DNA of 64,000 nt from the NCBI GenBank assembly GCA_964017065.1, contig OZ024790.1, positions 6,623,422-6,687,421 of the forward strand, read 5' to 3'. Each line of letters starts with the position of its first letter. The first letter of the stretch is position 1. The translations under genes and the position numbers were made by a program. The notes under the pieces are model-generated. The model saw only the letters and a program-made list of their open reading frames with translations, made no database searches and was not told the DNA's origin. The DNA comes from Haliclona indistincta (lineage: Eukaryota > Porifera > Demospongiae > Haplosclerida > Chalinidae). Of this stretch, positions 22,528-36,451 are shown piece by piece.

Positions 22528-23133
22528 TTGTCATCCGCCTCCTCGCACAGGCCGGAAATACCTCCTCGCACAGGCCGGAAATAGTCAGACCTTGTCATCC
22601 GCCCACCTCCTCGCACAGGCCGGAAATCTCAATTACAGGCCGGAAGCTTCTATAAAGCTCCACCAAAGGTAGCACTATCTGGAGATTGCTTGGAAGATAG
22701 CTGATGCTCCTTGCTCCTGATGCTGGCGCTGCTGTTTAGCCGTCTTCACGTGTAAGTTAGTACTGTACGTACATGTACCTAGTCTCGATTACCCTGCACC
22801 GTCTGCTATTCCCCACTGATCAACACACCAACAGTGTGCTAAATATAATTTATACATACTAATGTCAAACGCTCTTGCTAATGTGTAGTGTATGTTGTGT
22901 GTATGCCTCGGTGTATGTTGTGTGTGTACGTGCCTGCATAGATAATAAAGTAATTCAGACCTCCCCAATGTCTTATACGTGCATGTACTAATCTATGTAC
23001 ATCATGATTCTACATAGAGCAAGGTTGATACAATGTGAATAGATGCCTAGTAGTCGATGTGTAGGCATTAGAGGGTTAAGCATTTTGTTGTGTAGGTCAA
23101 TATGTGTGTCGTCAATAGCATGACAGTTTATTA

Positions 23134-23302
<169 letters not shown>

Positions 23303-24703
23303 AATAACCAGTTGCCATAGCATCTTTGTGTGTCACAAGGATGCTGCTCTCTATTGATCTTGCATTCTATGCTTGCAGTGCTGTGTTGGTGTAATTGTAA
23401 TACCCAATAGCTAAACCACAAACCAGCAACAAAGTCACTATGTAGTCTGGACAGCAGTTGAGTAAAATGAATTGATGGCTACTGCACGCTAGACACTACC
23501 ATGCATGCATGAACTTAATTATGTGATTGGTGGCCCGAACTGTTCATGGCTATGTACAGTAGCAGATGGCTTCACCTATAGCTGAACCTTGATCTGTTTA
23601 CTTGAGTCACTTGACATGGGTTGTCAGCTAGGGTGGCATGGATAGTGGTTAGAGTACTTGTCATCATGGAATCCGTAGCCATCAAAGAGTTAAATTATCG
23701 CTCTCCTTCTCCTCTCTCCTCCTCTCTCTCTCTAATTGTCTTTGTTTCAATGTTTCTATCTCTGTATTTTCATCTGTCTCTTACTCTATACATGTAGCTC
23801 TCTCCAAATCTGTCTGCTTTCACTCTCTATCTTACACACATTATAAGCAAAAGCAAAATCTGTGTATGCATGTGCATGAGTGCGTATGTGTGCATGTGTG
23901 TGTGTGTGTGTGTAAAATTCACCTCCTAAAATTTTTACAAATAAAAGCAAGCTCTACTAGAAAAACAAAAATATGATATTATGTGAGATGATGGAATAGT
24001 TATAAATGAGCTTCTGCTGATTGAAGGTCAATTATGAAACCTGAATGAAAGTCAGGTTTCATAATGCGTGCAAGTTTTCCTGCGCGCACATTCTCAATCA
24101 CTTACATAATTTGTGCTCATACTCTCTCTCTCACACTAAGTCTTCATCTCTCAAACTATGTCTGATTGACTGCACTGATGAGATCCAATAGATCGAAACA
24201 GTCTGATAACTCATGTTGTCGACTGTCTGCAGTTTCAGATTCTATGTTTCTGTTCTCTCTTTTCAATTATTATTTTGTTCAACAAAAATTAATGTGTTCA
24301 CATTGTTAAAATGTAGATCTAATCATACGATTGTTTCAGCTGTGTTCTATCAATAATGTATTTCACATGTACTAGCCACACCCTCCTTCCTCGTTCATCC
24401 CCTCAGCAGTGGGAGTGGCCTGGAGGCGAGGCTATAGTACTATGCATGAGATAAATGTAGTACAGGTGTATCACATTATTATCGCATGTGAGACATTGCT
24501 TTGAGTTTAACAAACATGAATCAAACGACTTGTATGTGAACTCTGTGATACAGTATAATGAGTTTCGTACTGTGTAGCTGGTCAGCTTTGAGTTAGTGCA
24601 TAGTGCAACGAATATTCCTGTCTCAAGATAATAAGGTTGGAGAATCAGTCTATGGTAAGGTAAGCATATGATGATGATATCAAGAAGCTAATTGAACACC
24701 ATT

Positions 24704-25897
24704 ATTATTTCATAATAATTAATTTTGTTGCTTTTGTTTCTGTCCTATATTTCTCCATATTGTACATGCCTGTGAAGAGTAGTTGCTGGGATGTTGTACA
24801 TTTGCTGAGGGTATTATTTTTAGCTGCTTGTCTATCAGAATTCCATCAAATCGCTGTTGCAGATTCCATGCTACCGTTACACGCTTTGATCATTAATTTT
24901 TGTCTAACTTCAGGAGATGCCAGCGTTCCCTGTAGACAGCAAAGTTTCACCAGGTAACTAGAATGCAATCAAGAGAATGATCACCGTAGACCCAACAGAT
25001 GCACCTCAGTACCTCATGGCGAAATACGTAGTTTATCCAGGCGATCTGTAGTTTTGCAGTATAGCTAAGGTTATACTTCCGATTCACCCGGTATTTTTGA
25101 ATTACCGCGGCTTAATGAACTTATGTGCATGCATAACTTTTTCGCTTGTCTTATCAACAATAAAATTTTCAAGTAGAATAAACAATTCACCTATAGCTAC
25201 ATGTACATCTGAGAGTAAAGCAGCACTGAACATAATAATACTGAACATCTGTTACATGCTCACAACTATGTATTCCAGCATTGGTTCGGATAATTTTACC
25301 ATAAAACTCAGCGCTTAAATTTATTACTAAAGTTAATACATCATAAGATGCAGCATGCAAATCATTAGTAGTAGTCAGTGTTTTGGTGACTGATAGCAGC
25401 ACAAGGAGTATCACTAACTATCTCTCACTAAACATACCATCACTATAGTCTACGTACTACTACAGTGCCGCACTGGTATAGTTCAGTGATGTTTTGCACT
25501 ACCAATCAAACTGAACCAGACTGAAATTAGCATCCATAATATTATTACCGCCAGGAGAAGGCCATTTCCGTATGTTCCTGTGGTGTGTTTGATTAGGCGA
25601 TGATCCATGTCCCAGATCAGAAATAAAATTAATGTTTCCATCAATACAGGTACACCTGGTCTTGTATGATCACTCATGCCTCTATCCTTTACCACTGCTT
25701 TTGTTCCAGTTATTTCCAAATCCTAGCTTTAGTTGCGTTCGGTCACATCTATCTAGCGCTAAGTGCTCTTTGGGATTGATGCACAAGGGAAAAGATCTGA
25801 ATCATACACAATACAAGAGAGCAATGGTTAGTGAATACTTATAATAAGGGTGAAATAATAGCTAGAAATGAATAACTAAAACGGAACGAATAGTAAA
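24704..25897. other. Unique centre of the 7-kb inverted repeat, no gene recognised
   Basis: Short frames only on both strands. None shows a motif or exon structure that I can support. Confidence 0.4.
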
Positions 25898-26290
25898 TTA
25901 GCCAGCCTGGGAATGGCAGCATTCTGCAATTCCAAGTGGTCTGTCAGAGACATGATGACATGTTGCACGGCTGCCACGAATACAAGCTATGGCTGAATGT
26001 AGGAGAGAGAAGGATAATGAGCATCTTAACCAAGCTAGGGTAGTACTGTAGTGAGAATTCTCTTTCATGGATATTTGATCTGCTAAATGTTGATAAAATT
26101 GTGTTGCCTCTCTTCCCATGCCACCAGTAGTGGAGAAAACAAGAGGGGTAAAAGACCCATTTTTGACTTGTTTGACTCTGTCACCATATTCTCTTTTCTT
26201 TGCTAGTTCATGACGACGATACAGGCTTGAAATACTGGATTGACGATAGCTCTGCACGTTTGGATAAAAAATCCTAATATCAAGAAATGA
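25898..26290 (-). pseudogene. TE-derived C-terminal domain (FDVRVFNP family), fragment
   Basis: The minus-strand frame reads LDIRIFYPNV..., LYRRHELAKKREYGDRV, SFTPLVFSTTGGMG, YSTTLAWLRC and SIACIRGSR-like segments. These match position by position the domain at 55606-56681, where an upstream GARLDI...FW and FDVRVFNP are visible. The spacing of Asp residues with a D-x-R pair resembles restriction-endonuclease-like folds, but that is inference. The domain is common in sponge and cnidarian retroelement proteins. Upstream the frame runs into a Gln/Ser/Ala repeat (GCTGCTGTTGTACTA units at 26320-26400), so only a fragment remains. Confidence 0.55.
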
Positions 26291-26827
26291 ACATTGCTGG
26301 CGTCCCCAGACACTACTAGCTGCTGTTGCACTGCTGCACTGCTGTTGTACTAGCTGCTGCACTGCTGTTGTACTAGCTGCTGCACTGCTGCAGTGCAAAA
26401 TTGAATCACAGCAGTCTAGATAGTAATGTTTCATACTGCATTTCTAGTAAAAGAATACATGAATGCTTAAAACAGCACTCAACTATCTTTACACTGGTCA
26501 CTACCTCAGTACCAATCCAGTAGCACGTGTTTGGTGCGAGAGAATGGCTTGCATGCTTCCATACTTCAGCTTCAGCTGCTTGCATGCTTCCATAGTTTTG
26601 CTGCTTGCATACTGTGATGGTTCTGCTGCTTGCATGGTTCTGCTGTCCTTCCATGAATATGTTGCTCATGCAGTTACATGCTTCCACCGTATAGTTTTAC
26701 TGATTATGCTTCCATGGTTCAATGCTACTGATTATGCTACTTGCCTGCTTCAATTGTTCTGTTCGATCCCTGATGCATCTGCTGCTTACATGCATCTCGA
26801 CCGAGGCTTCACACCTTTGGTGCTTCA

Positions 26828-27388
26828 TTATACTACTGCAGTTGGTCTAACATAGTTACTACTGCAGTTGGTCTAACATAGTTACTACTGCAGTTGGTCT
26901 AACATTGTTACTACTGCATGCAGTTGGTCTTAGTCTAACATTGTTACTACTGCAGTTGGTGTAACATTGTTACTACTGCAGTTGGTCTTAGTCTAACATT
27001 GTTACTACTGCAGTTGGTGTAACATTGTTACTACTGCAATTGGTGTAACATTGTTACTACTGCAGTTGGTCTAACATAGTTACTACTGCAGTTGGTCTAA
27101 CATAGTTACTACTGCAGTTGGTCTAACATAGTTACTACTGCAGTTGGTCTAACATTGTTACTACTGCAGTTGGTCTAACATAGTTACTACTGCAGTTGGT
27201 CTAACATTGTTACTACTGCAGTTGGTCTAACATTGTTACTACTGCAGTTGGTCTAACATTGTTACTACTGCAGTTGGTCTAACATTGTTACTACTGCAGT
27301 TGGTCTAACATTGTTACTACTGCAGTTGGTCTAACATTGTTACTACTGCAGTTGGTCTAACATTGTTACTACTGCAGTTGGTGTAACG
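26828..27388. repeat. 26-bp minisatellite
   Basis: About 21 tandem copies of GTTACTACTGCAGTTGGTCT plus AACATT or AACATA, with occasional 6-8 bp expansions. The units carry PstI-like CTGCAG. It is contiguous, without unique spacers. Confidence 0.95.
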
Positions 27389-28975
27389 TTTCTACATAGC
27401 ACACAATGTTATGCATTGTCTAGTAGTATGATTGTTTGTAGCTAATGGAACAAGTCTATGCTAGTGCGTAGTCTGTGTCGCCAGTGTGGTCTGCCTGACA
27501 AGAGGTCGAAGGTGGGGTGTGTTTTAAGGTTAAAAAAACAATATATAACATAAAAAATGGCTACAATAAAGTGGTGTTCAATTGGCTTCTTGATATGCTT
27601 ACTTTACCATAGACTGATTCTCCATGCAACCTTATTATCTAGAGACAGGAATATTCGTTGCACTATGCACTAACTCAAAGCTGACCAGCTACACAGTACG
27701 AAACTCATTATACTGTATCACAGAGTTCACATACAAGTCGTTTGATTCATGTTTGTTAAACTCAAAGCAATGTCTCACATGCGATAATAATGTGATACAC
27801 CTGTACTACATTTATCTCATGCATAGTACTAGCCTCGCCTCCAGGCCACTCCCACTGCTGAGGGGATGAACGAGGAAGGAGGGTGTGGCTAGTACATGTG
27901 AAATACATTATTGATAGAACACAGCTGAAACAATCGTATGATTAGATCTACATTTTAACAATGTGAACACATTAATTTTTGTTGAACAAAATAATAATTG
28001 AAAAGAGAGAACAGAAACATAGAATCTGAAACTGCAGACAGTCGACAACATGAGTTATCAGACTGTTTCGATCTATCGGATCTCATCAGTGCAGTCAATC
28101 AGACATAGTTTGAGAGATGAAGACTTAGTGTGAGAGAGAGAGTATGAGCACAAATTATGTAAGTGATTGAGAATGTGCGCGCAGGAAAACTTGCACGCAT
28201 TATGAAACCTGACTTTCATTCAGGTTTCATAATTGACCTTCAATCAGCAGAAGCTCATTTATAACTATTCCATCATCTCACATAATATCATATTTTTGTT
28301 TTTCTAGTAGAGCTTGCTTTTATTTGTAAAAATTTTAGGAGGTGAATTTTACACACACACACACACACATGCACTCATGCACACATACGCACTCATGCAC
28401 ATGCATACACAGATTTTGCTTTTGCTTATAATGTGTGTAAGATAGAGAGTGAAAGCAGACAGATTTGGAGAGAGCTACATGTATAGAGTAAGAGACAGAT
28501 GAAAATACAGAGATAGAAACATTGAAACAAAGACAATTAGAGAGAGGGAGAGAGAGGAGAGAGGAGAGGGAGAGCGATAATTTAACTCTTTGATGGCTAC
28601 GGATTCCATGATGACAAGTACTCTAACCACTATCCATGCCACCCTAGCTGACAACCCATGTCAAGTGACTCAAGTAAACAGATCAAGGTTCAGCTATAGG
28701 TGAAGCCATCTGCTACTGTACATAGCCATGAACAGTTCGGGCCACCAATCACATAATTAAGTTCATGCATGCATGGTAGTGTCTAGCGTGCAGTAGCCAT
28801 CAATTCATTTTACTCAACTGCTGTCCAGACTACATAGTGACTTTGTTGCTGGTTTGTGGTTTAGCTATTGGGTATTACAATTACACCAACATAGCACTGC
28901 AAGCATAGAATGCAAGATCAATAGAGAGCAGCATCCTTGTGACACACAAAGATGCTATGGCAACTGGTTATTGAG

Positions 28976-28980
<5 letters not shown>

Positions 28981-29057
<77 letters not shown>
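28981..29057. repeat. (GA)n microsatellite
   Basis: Counterpart of the (CT)n run in the opposite arm, about half its length. Confidence 0.95.
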
Positions 29058-29062
<5 letters not shown>

Positions 29063-29669
29063 ATAATAAACTGTCATGCTATTGACGACACACATATTGA
29101 CCTACACAACAAAATGCTTAACCCTCTAATGCCTACACATCGACTACTAGGCATCTATTCACATTGTATCAACCTTGCTCTATGTAGAATCATGATGTAC
29201 ATAGATTAGTACATGCACGTATAAGACATTGGGGAGGTCTGAATTACTTTATTATCTATGCAGGCACGTACACACACAACATACACCGAGGCATACACAC
29301 AACATACACTACACATTAGCAAGGGCGTTTGACATTAGTATGTATAAATTATATTTAGCACACTGTTGGTGTGTTGATCAGTGGGGAATAGCAGACGGTG
29401 CAGGGTAATCGAGACTAGGTACATGTACGTACAGTACTAACATACATGTGAAGACGGCTAAACAGCAGCGCCAGCATCAGGAGCAAGGAGCATCAGCTAT
29501 CTTCCAAGCAATCTCCAGATAGTGCTACCTTTGGTGGAGCTTTATAGAAGCTTCCGGCCTGTAATTGAGATTTCCGGCCTGTGCGAGGAGGTGGGCGGAT
29601 GACAAGGTCTGACTATTTCCGGCCTGTGCGAGGAGGTATTTCCGGCCTGTGCGAGGAGGCGGATGACAA

Positions 29670-30817
29670 GTCCATATGGATAATTCTCTCATGTTCCATT
29701 ACTTTGGGTACAGGTACGTATATACCTATCTTGATTCTGCTGAATTGATAATAGATTTTCAATGTATGTGCGTTGAGTGCATGTGGACTGATAATCTTTA
29801 TAATAAATACTAATAATTATTCCAACGTCAGAACGCTCAGGCAAACAGGCAGAGACATTGCCCATGTGACACAGGCTTATCTTTGATCTTGCCTTGAGCC
29901 ACACTTGCAGTCCATGTTGTGATAATCTATTCCTTGAAGTTGAAGAAGCCTCAGATTAAGTATTAATTTTTGTGCCTTTTGAAATGGCGAGAAAACATCT
30001 TCAGATCATATAGATAGTTTCGTGGCAGAGGTGTGAAGGAATGTTTGTGCTGAATGTAGTGGCAAAAGATGCGCCAAACGCAGAAATTGGTGGGATAAAG
30101 CTGGCTATTCCCAAAATCGTGACAAGAATTAGTACGACCGTACAAATTAAACGGCACTACTGACAAAAGAACTGCCATCAAGGGACAGATACTTGACCAG
30201 AGCAACCGTTGCAAATGAATTCAGCAGCGCTTCTCTCTAGTGAGCGCTTGTTTACGTGGCTATGGCTCTATTAGCTGAAGTACTGATACTACAAAGGCTC
30301 CTGTAGCGTATCAAGGAACGACAGACTCAGAGCACTCGGTAGGTGTGGTCAGTGCCACAAGTGAATGAAAACGTATTGTGAACGCGAGCAAGTGGATTGA
30401 ATTTGCATCAAATTCGTATTAGCCAATGCAGTTACTGAATCGGTTTCAAACTGGATTCAGTGTGAACACAGCCTTAAGTATAGGCTCAGATAGGCTGTAT
30501 TAAAATTTCAATGCCGTAGTATAAGCTTGATAAGCTAGGGATGAACACTTGCACCCTAAATGAAACCTTGAAGGATCTATAACTCACTCTTTCTTGACAC
30601 TTTCTTTGTATGGAATAGCAAAAGCCAATAATTATAACAGCTGCAGAGTGCAGAATTGACAGATAATCCAATAGCTGTGCCTATGATGGCACACATTTAT
30701 AACTAAGATTTACTACTTGAAGGATTGCCACATTATCAATAGCACTTGTGTATAGATTATGACAACATTGTTTTTAAGAGCTCACATGTCCCTCTAACAA
30801 TCAGTTGTATTTTGTAG
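29670..30817. other. Non-coding stretch upstream of the heptad-stalk receptor
   Basis: The first exon (signal peptide) of the downstream gene should lie here or further left. No ATG plus hydrophobic leader plus donor could be assigned with confidence. Confidence 0.4.
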
Positions 30818-32710
30818 TTGACATATTTCAGAGTCAAGATCGCTCTGTGTGTCATGGAATGAATGCTACCGTGACTTGTGTTACTGTTGTATCTGGTGGT
30901 CTTCTTCGATGGATCATCAATGGTCAACAAGTGTTTAGTGTTACCAATGGACAAACAACTACTTTCACCCAAACTGTAAATGGTAATGTGTTTGTGTTTG
31001 TCGGAGGATCACAATTGTCTGGAGTGAATATTTACACATCGACCGCTTCATTGAACACTGATCAATTAACATCTGTAAGTTGTTCTGATGGAGTTTTACA
31101 ACCGACACTCAATATAGGTTTAGTAGGTAAGCTCTTACATTATTTTTATTCAAAATCTTAAATCGGTTTGATATACCGTTAGTTGAAGAGCAACCTTCCG
31201 ATTCATCAACCATCAATAATAAAGATGATCTGGATAGTGTTATCATGTCATGGACTCCACCTGCTGATGCTGGAATTTGCTGTGTTCAATATCGTGTGGT
31301 GTCATCTAATGGAACTTCTCTGAATACCACTCAAAGGAGTTTTACTCTGTCTGGCATTACAACGCAAGAAGAACGTGACAATGCCTCTATTTCAGTTCGT
31401 TGTATGGATCAGATTGGGACAATGGGACCGTTGGTTACTTATCGACCTGATATTGGTATGTTAACTGATTCTATCACTCAATTTGACCCATTATCATTAT
31501 TACAGATTTTGAACCTCCTACTGTTTCTGACCCTGAACATGTTGGTTTTAGTGGTAACATGCCTATGTATGAAGTTAATTTGAATTTGCCGGTGAGTGTC
31601 ATTCATAGAATAGTGGGGCGAGCTTGATCAGAGCTGATTGATGAACACCAGTGCCAAGCTGAAATGTCTGAGTCTGTCAACACAAGAAGCCAGTTTCTGC
31701 CGTTTTAATCCACATATCAAGAGTTAAAGCTTTTGAGCTCGATTGCCATGTGTAGTAGTGGGCATTACCAGTTATTGAGCAAGTGCATTGATTAAAATAT
31801 AATAGTAGCCATGTTCTAATTCTCGGGAACATTGAGGCAACAAACACACCGATACAAAGTTTTCGTGCACGTGGGTCATTTTCACGATCAATGTGGTGCT
31901 CGCTCAGGCTCACCCCAATTATGTTTTGCAGTTCTCTGTTATAATACTTTGTGATTTTAATACTTTGTGATTTCAGAGCTCAAGTGAAGGTGCTGTTTCT
32001 TTAGTAAAAAGCTGTACTGTTACTGTCATGGTTAATGGCAATGGCACTGTTATACAACCGAACTGTGATGTACAACAAGCGAAAGCCTCCTTTACGATAT
32101 CTGATCTATCACCTTTTAGAGCCTCGATAACATTTGATTATGGATTAGGATTTGTCTCTACCACTCTTTCTTCACCTGTAAATGGGGACGATTATAGTGA
32201 GTACACTTTGTCTTTTATTGTTTTTAAAATTGGTGTATTTTACTTCCACAGACACAAGCACTCTGATGGAGGCCGGTAAGTAAATTTTAAAAATTGTCAA
32301 TTGTGTGTTACTTTTTATGTTGGCAGAGAGAGTAGAAGAAAAGATTGTTGATCTTGAAAACAAAAATACTGATCTTCAAAACAACAATACTGATCTTCAA
32401 AACAACAATACTGATCTTCAAAACAACAATACTGATCTTCAAAGCAAAAATACTGCTCTTCAAAACAACAATGCTGCTCTTCAACTACAGCTTTTAGGTT
32501 TTCAAATTGCTTTTGGTGTCCTGGGTGCACTTCTTCTGCTAATCACGATAATCCTTATTATAATCTATTTTGCCGTCTCATCAAAAGTAAAGGGCTCTAA
32601 TGTGAGTTACTCTATGTTCAGAATTAATAATAATTATGATTTTTTTTGTATAATAGAAGCCCCCAGGAAAAACCGAGGAAGTAAAGCTGCATGAAAAAAG
32701 TTCACTTTAG
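30818..32710 (+). CDS. Ig/FN3 membrane protein with Asn-rich heptad stalk
   Basis: Seven exons with consistent phases: 30818-31126, 31183-31455, 31506-31591, 31977-32196, 32252-32275, 32327-32601, 32657-32710 (stop). The first exon is preceded by an acceptor, so the signal-peptide exon is missing from the model. Domains in order: Ig-like (VTC...LLRWIING...VSC); an FN3-like domain (MSWTPPADAG...VQYRV...SVRC); a third beta-type segment (exon 31977-32196 with paired Cys); then six seven-residue repeats of the form NNNTDLQ that predict a coiled coil; a TM helix; and a 25-30 residue tail rich in Lys and Glu (KPPGKTEEVKL) with no tyrosine motif. A cell-surface adhesion or recognition protein is inferred. 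The coiled coil next to the membrane suggests it forms dimers or trimers. It is not a copy of receptors A-C but sits between B and C. Confidence 0.75.
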
Positions 32711-33541
32711 TGTTGAAACCTTCTATTATAAAGTGTGGTAGCTGTACTTGAACCCCGTTTATAGTTATTATATTGTTCTCTTTCCATGTTGTAATGCACA
32801 AGACCTTCTGTTCGTAATAATTATATGACCATATTTGGTGATAATTATAATTAGTATAGGCAATGTGGGTTGCTAGTTATTTTTAGCTTTATGTTGGGTC
32901 TTGAATTTCATTATGCACGTATGAATAATAGTAGGCATCAAAATTATTGTTATGATATTTTTATTAATTTTAGGTTGCTAATACATTGTGCATGTACCTG
33001 GCATGTTCCTTCTTTAATACTACATAAAAATATTATTACATAATGCTTCCTGTGACACTGATGCATACTAATGCCCAAGTCATCATGCATGTCTTTGGAG
33101 TTTGGATGTGTTAGAAATAGATTTTACAGCATGATCGACCTTATCACCAGAGACAGCTGTCTCACATTATACCTGAGACTGCCTCTAGTGATAATGACTA
33201 TATACTATGATTATTAGCTGACTACAAATAGATGATATTATTTTTAGTATCAGTAGGGGGGCTGTACCTAACCATTTTGAGTCAATGTTTTGTCCGTACT
33301 AGAATCACTGAATCATTAGGCACTGAGAGGAAACAGTCCTTGTAGACAGGAATTGTGTTTAACAACCTGATGGATATTATGCATAGTAGATGTTGAAACT
33401 AACACACCTATAATGTAGTTTATGGGGACTGAAAATTCAACAAAATACTGTCCTTGTAGGTTAGGTGTTGTACATACAGGTGGTTGATTGTGAAAGGAAT
33501 AATGTAGTGTGGTGTACATCACATCAACACTAGCTGTGTAC
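32711..33541. other. Intergenic, nothing recognised
   Basis: 3' flank of the preceding gene. AT-rich, no supported frame. Confidence 0.4.
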
Positions 33542-33625
33542 CTTCACCCACTGGTCGATTACATTAGCGATTCCATTGGTATCCGTCAACATCACCTGAC
33601 GATAGTCCCCACCAGAGCACAAGTA
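33542..33625 (-). CDS. Isolated exon resembling an NNMT-type methyltransferase
   Basis: An 84-bp open block with a minus-strand acceptor (TATAG before 33625) and donor (GTAC after 33542). It encodes YLCSGGDYRQVMLTDTNGIA followed by NVIDQWVK. The pattern of a strand ending in LTD, then a helix ending in W, fits the SAM-binding region of nicotinamide/phenylethanolamine N-methyltransferase relatives. No flanking exon was recognised within several kb, so it is either part of a long-intron gene or an orphan exon. Confidence 0.35.
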
Positions 33626-33779
33626 CTATAATAATACACAAGTATTGTACATTTGTACTAGTGGATAATGAAGCACTTACGTACAGCTATTAGTAGATCT
33701 AACTAATGAGTGTTATCATTGTTCTTAATGAATGTTTGCATAATAATGATGGTGTAATTAAACTAGCACAGCTGAGCTA

Positions 33780-34080
33780 TTGTTCCGCCATGAGCTGAGG
33801 AATGATCAACCAATGAGAGAGAGAGTACACAACAAACAACTATTATACAGCCCTGGTATAGCCGTGATGACATGTATATTGAAAGTATTGAAGGACAAAC
33901 AACATGGGTTATGATTCAGTACGAAGAAGAATGCATCACCAATAGCATAGTGAACAGTAAACAGCTATAGTAATAATAGCTGTGATGAGATGTATACTGA
34001 GAATATTTAGGAGCAATTTCTGATGCAGTTTTGTTTCACCATGAGCCGTGGAATGGTCAACAGATGAGAGAGGGTAAGCA
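33780..34080. repeat. Relatives of the 18.2-kb inverted repeats
   Basis: Two diverged segments, one with CCATGAGCTGAGGAATGATC and one with GAGAATATTTAGGAGCAATT then CCATGAGCCGTGGAATGGTC, each followed by GATGAGAGAG-like sequence, correspond to the arms at 18172-18310 but are not inverted here. Confidence 0.55.
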
Positions 34081-36451
34081 AATCAATATACGTACAACAA
34101 AACAAAAAGTACATACATGCACCTGTAGATATATTAGACAAAATTATATGACAGAAAAAAGAAAAGACGCTTTATTATGCAGCATGTAATACAAAGTGGA
34201 TGATAGTAACTGTATTGATTGATAAACCCTTACACTAGTCATGTAATAGGCATCAGTATGATTATAATACTGACAGTATTGAGAAAGAACACAGGATAAT
34301 GGTAGTGAGTGCAAGGTGGTGGTATATGAAAGGAAAAGGTAATTTAACTGAAGAGGAAGGTATTATAGATTCGATAAGATTATAGTGCATGTGCAGTTAT
34401 GATTCAGTATAACAAAGGAAATAGTGATCAACAACTACAGTGAAAGACCTGCAGAGGACAACAGGTCTTGAGGAAATGACATGTAGAGGTGAGTGTGCGT
34501 GAGTAGGTGATCAATTCACACTGTTTTATTATAATAATGCACATCGCGATCACACAGTACACAAAGTAATACATAAACCAGACACAATCACACTGCATAC
34601 AGTATCACTTAAAATGAGGACGTTATGATAGCACTTTTGCCTGAGATTCAAATCATATTCGAGCACTACACGGGCTATAGCTAGGTTTGAAAAGCTCTGT
34701 ACATATGCATTTTTACCATAGCAATCGGACCATCAAAACTATAATATTATTGCTGATGTGTTATCATAGTAATTAGCGATTCTTGCTCTATTGCAGGTGT
34801 TGTTGATCTTCATCTTGTAGTATCCTCATTGCATGGCGTCTGTGGTAGCACTAGCTTGTTCATGGTATTAACATGTTCCTGTATGGAGGTGTTGTGTAGG
34901 AAGAGACGGTAACAGAAAGGATGAGAGAGTAAACATGACAGCTATTATTGCTATCAACACCTCTGGATAATCATGCAGCACTAATTGCTTATCTGACTTC
35001 CTGTGTTTACATTGGTTGTCTAATTACGTGACATCATATGACGTTGGGAGTTGCTCGGCAACACGCGGGGTCTATGTGACGCACGGGGGTTCTATGCACG
35101 GGTTTATACCAGTAACAGTTAGTGCTTCACTGCTGCAACTGTGCTTGCTAAGCATTAGAGCAAGCAATAATTTCTACAACACTTACATAACATTCCAGCT
35201 TGTGTTGAGCAATACTTTTGCTGATCTAAAGCAAAAAAATAGTACTACATTGTACCGGTTTTATAGTGTAGTGTTCAGAGCACAATAATTATTAGTAAGA
35301 CTGCACTTGCTGTAATGAACCACTTCGGTAGGAATAGCATGATACTATGGTGTGAACTGATACAACATTCTTCTTAATTATTACCAAAACAAATCTTACA
35401 GTGACAAGCTCTGAACCTCAGTACTTAGCTTGCTGAAAAATATTTTTTTCATAATAATGTGAGAATTGAAAGGCTTAGATTTTGCAAAATAACAAGCCTT
35501 GCACTACAGTATCAGTCATGATGATTGCAAATGTTATAACTTGCAGTAATATTATTTAGCAAAAAATCATCGACAAAACCAGACTACAGGACTAAGGTCA
35601 TGGAGAGAGAGATGATTTGCTACAATACAAAATAATTACCATGCAATATCCGTCAACATGTACTTACAAACAGTTGTATCAACTGACAAAATTGCACCTA
35701 ATGCTTCATCAGTAACACTTAAACAGGCACATGTCATGCTCACCAACAAAACCACTATAACCACTGTACTATACCTGCTACCTAAGAACTGTCTGTGCAT
35801 CAAAAATTCTCACCTGTAAAGTAGTCATGATTTCAAAAAGCTATGCAACACTACTTCAATGACACAACAATCCGTCCGTTAGAAAAATATCTATAGGTTA
35901 ACAGCAGTCTCTGAAAAGAACACCCATGCACTATTGCCGGGCATTGTGTGCAGTGCAGTCGATCAGGTAAACTAAAGAAATTTCAACAGTCGACACTTTA
36001 TAAACATCACCGGATGATCCATCCCAATAATGAGGAGTACACTATGAGAAGCCCTGTTCAAATTACAGAATTTACGCAACGATAGCCAGACGGATGTACA
36101 CAGTTGGGTATATCAACAAGATCACATCACTGACTAAGGTGATCACACTACATCACTCGATCTTGACATGATGATACTGACTGACTAAGGCACGACACTC
36201 CGGACCACTTACGCAACATTCACATGAATAATTCATGAGGCACTGCTGTGCCTTCTAAATATTACCACCTTATAACATGAATCCACTTCCTAGCAATGGT
36301 ATGAAAAACAAAAAATATTTAAAATTAACTTCAGTTCATCAATAATTATTTTGATAACTATGACATTAATATTAATGTTCGTGAATAATTGCAATTGAGT
36401 GATCACTTGCAGGACATCACAAACATCATACCTTGTTCTCCGTGTGTCTAG
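34081..36451. other. Non-coding stretch without recognised genes
   Basis: Only short frames, AT-rich. No repeat ends or exon pairs that I can support. Confidence 0.45.

Noticed and set aside
26828..27388. CRISPR-like array
   Set aside because: Units are contiguous without unique spacers, and the sequence is eukaryotic.
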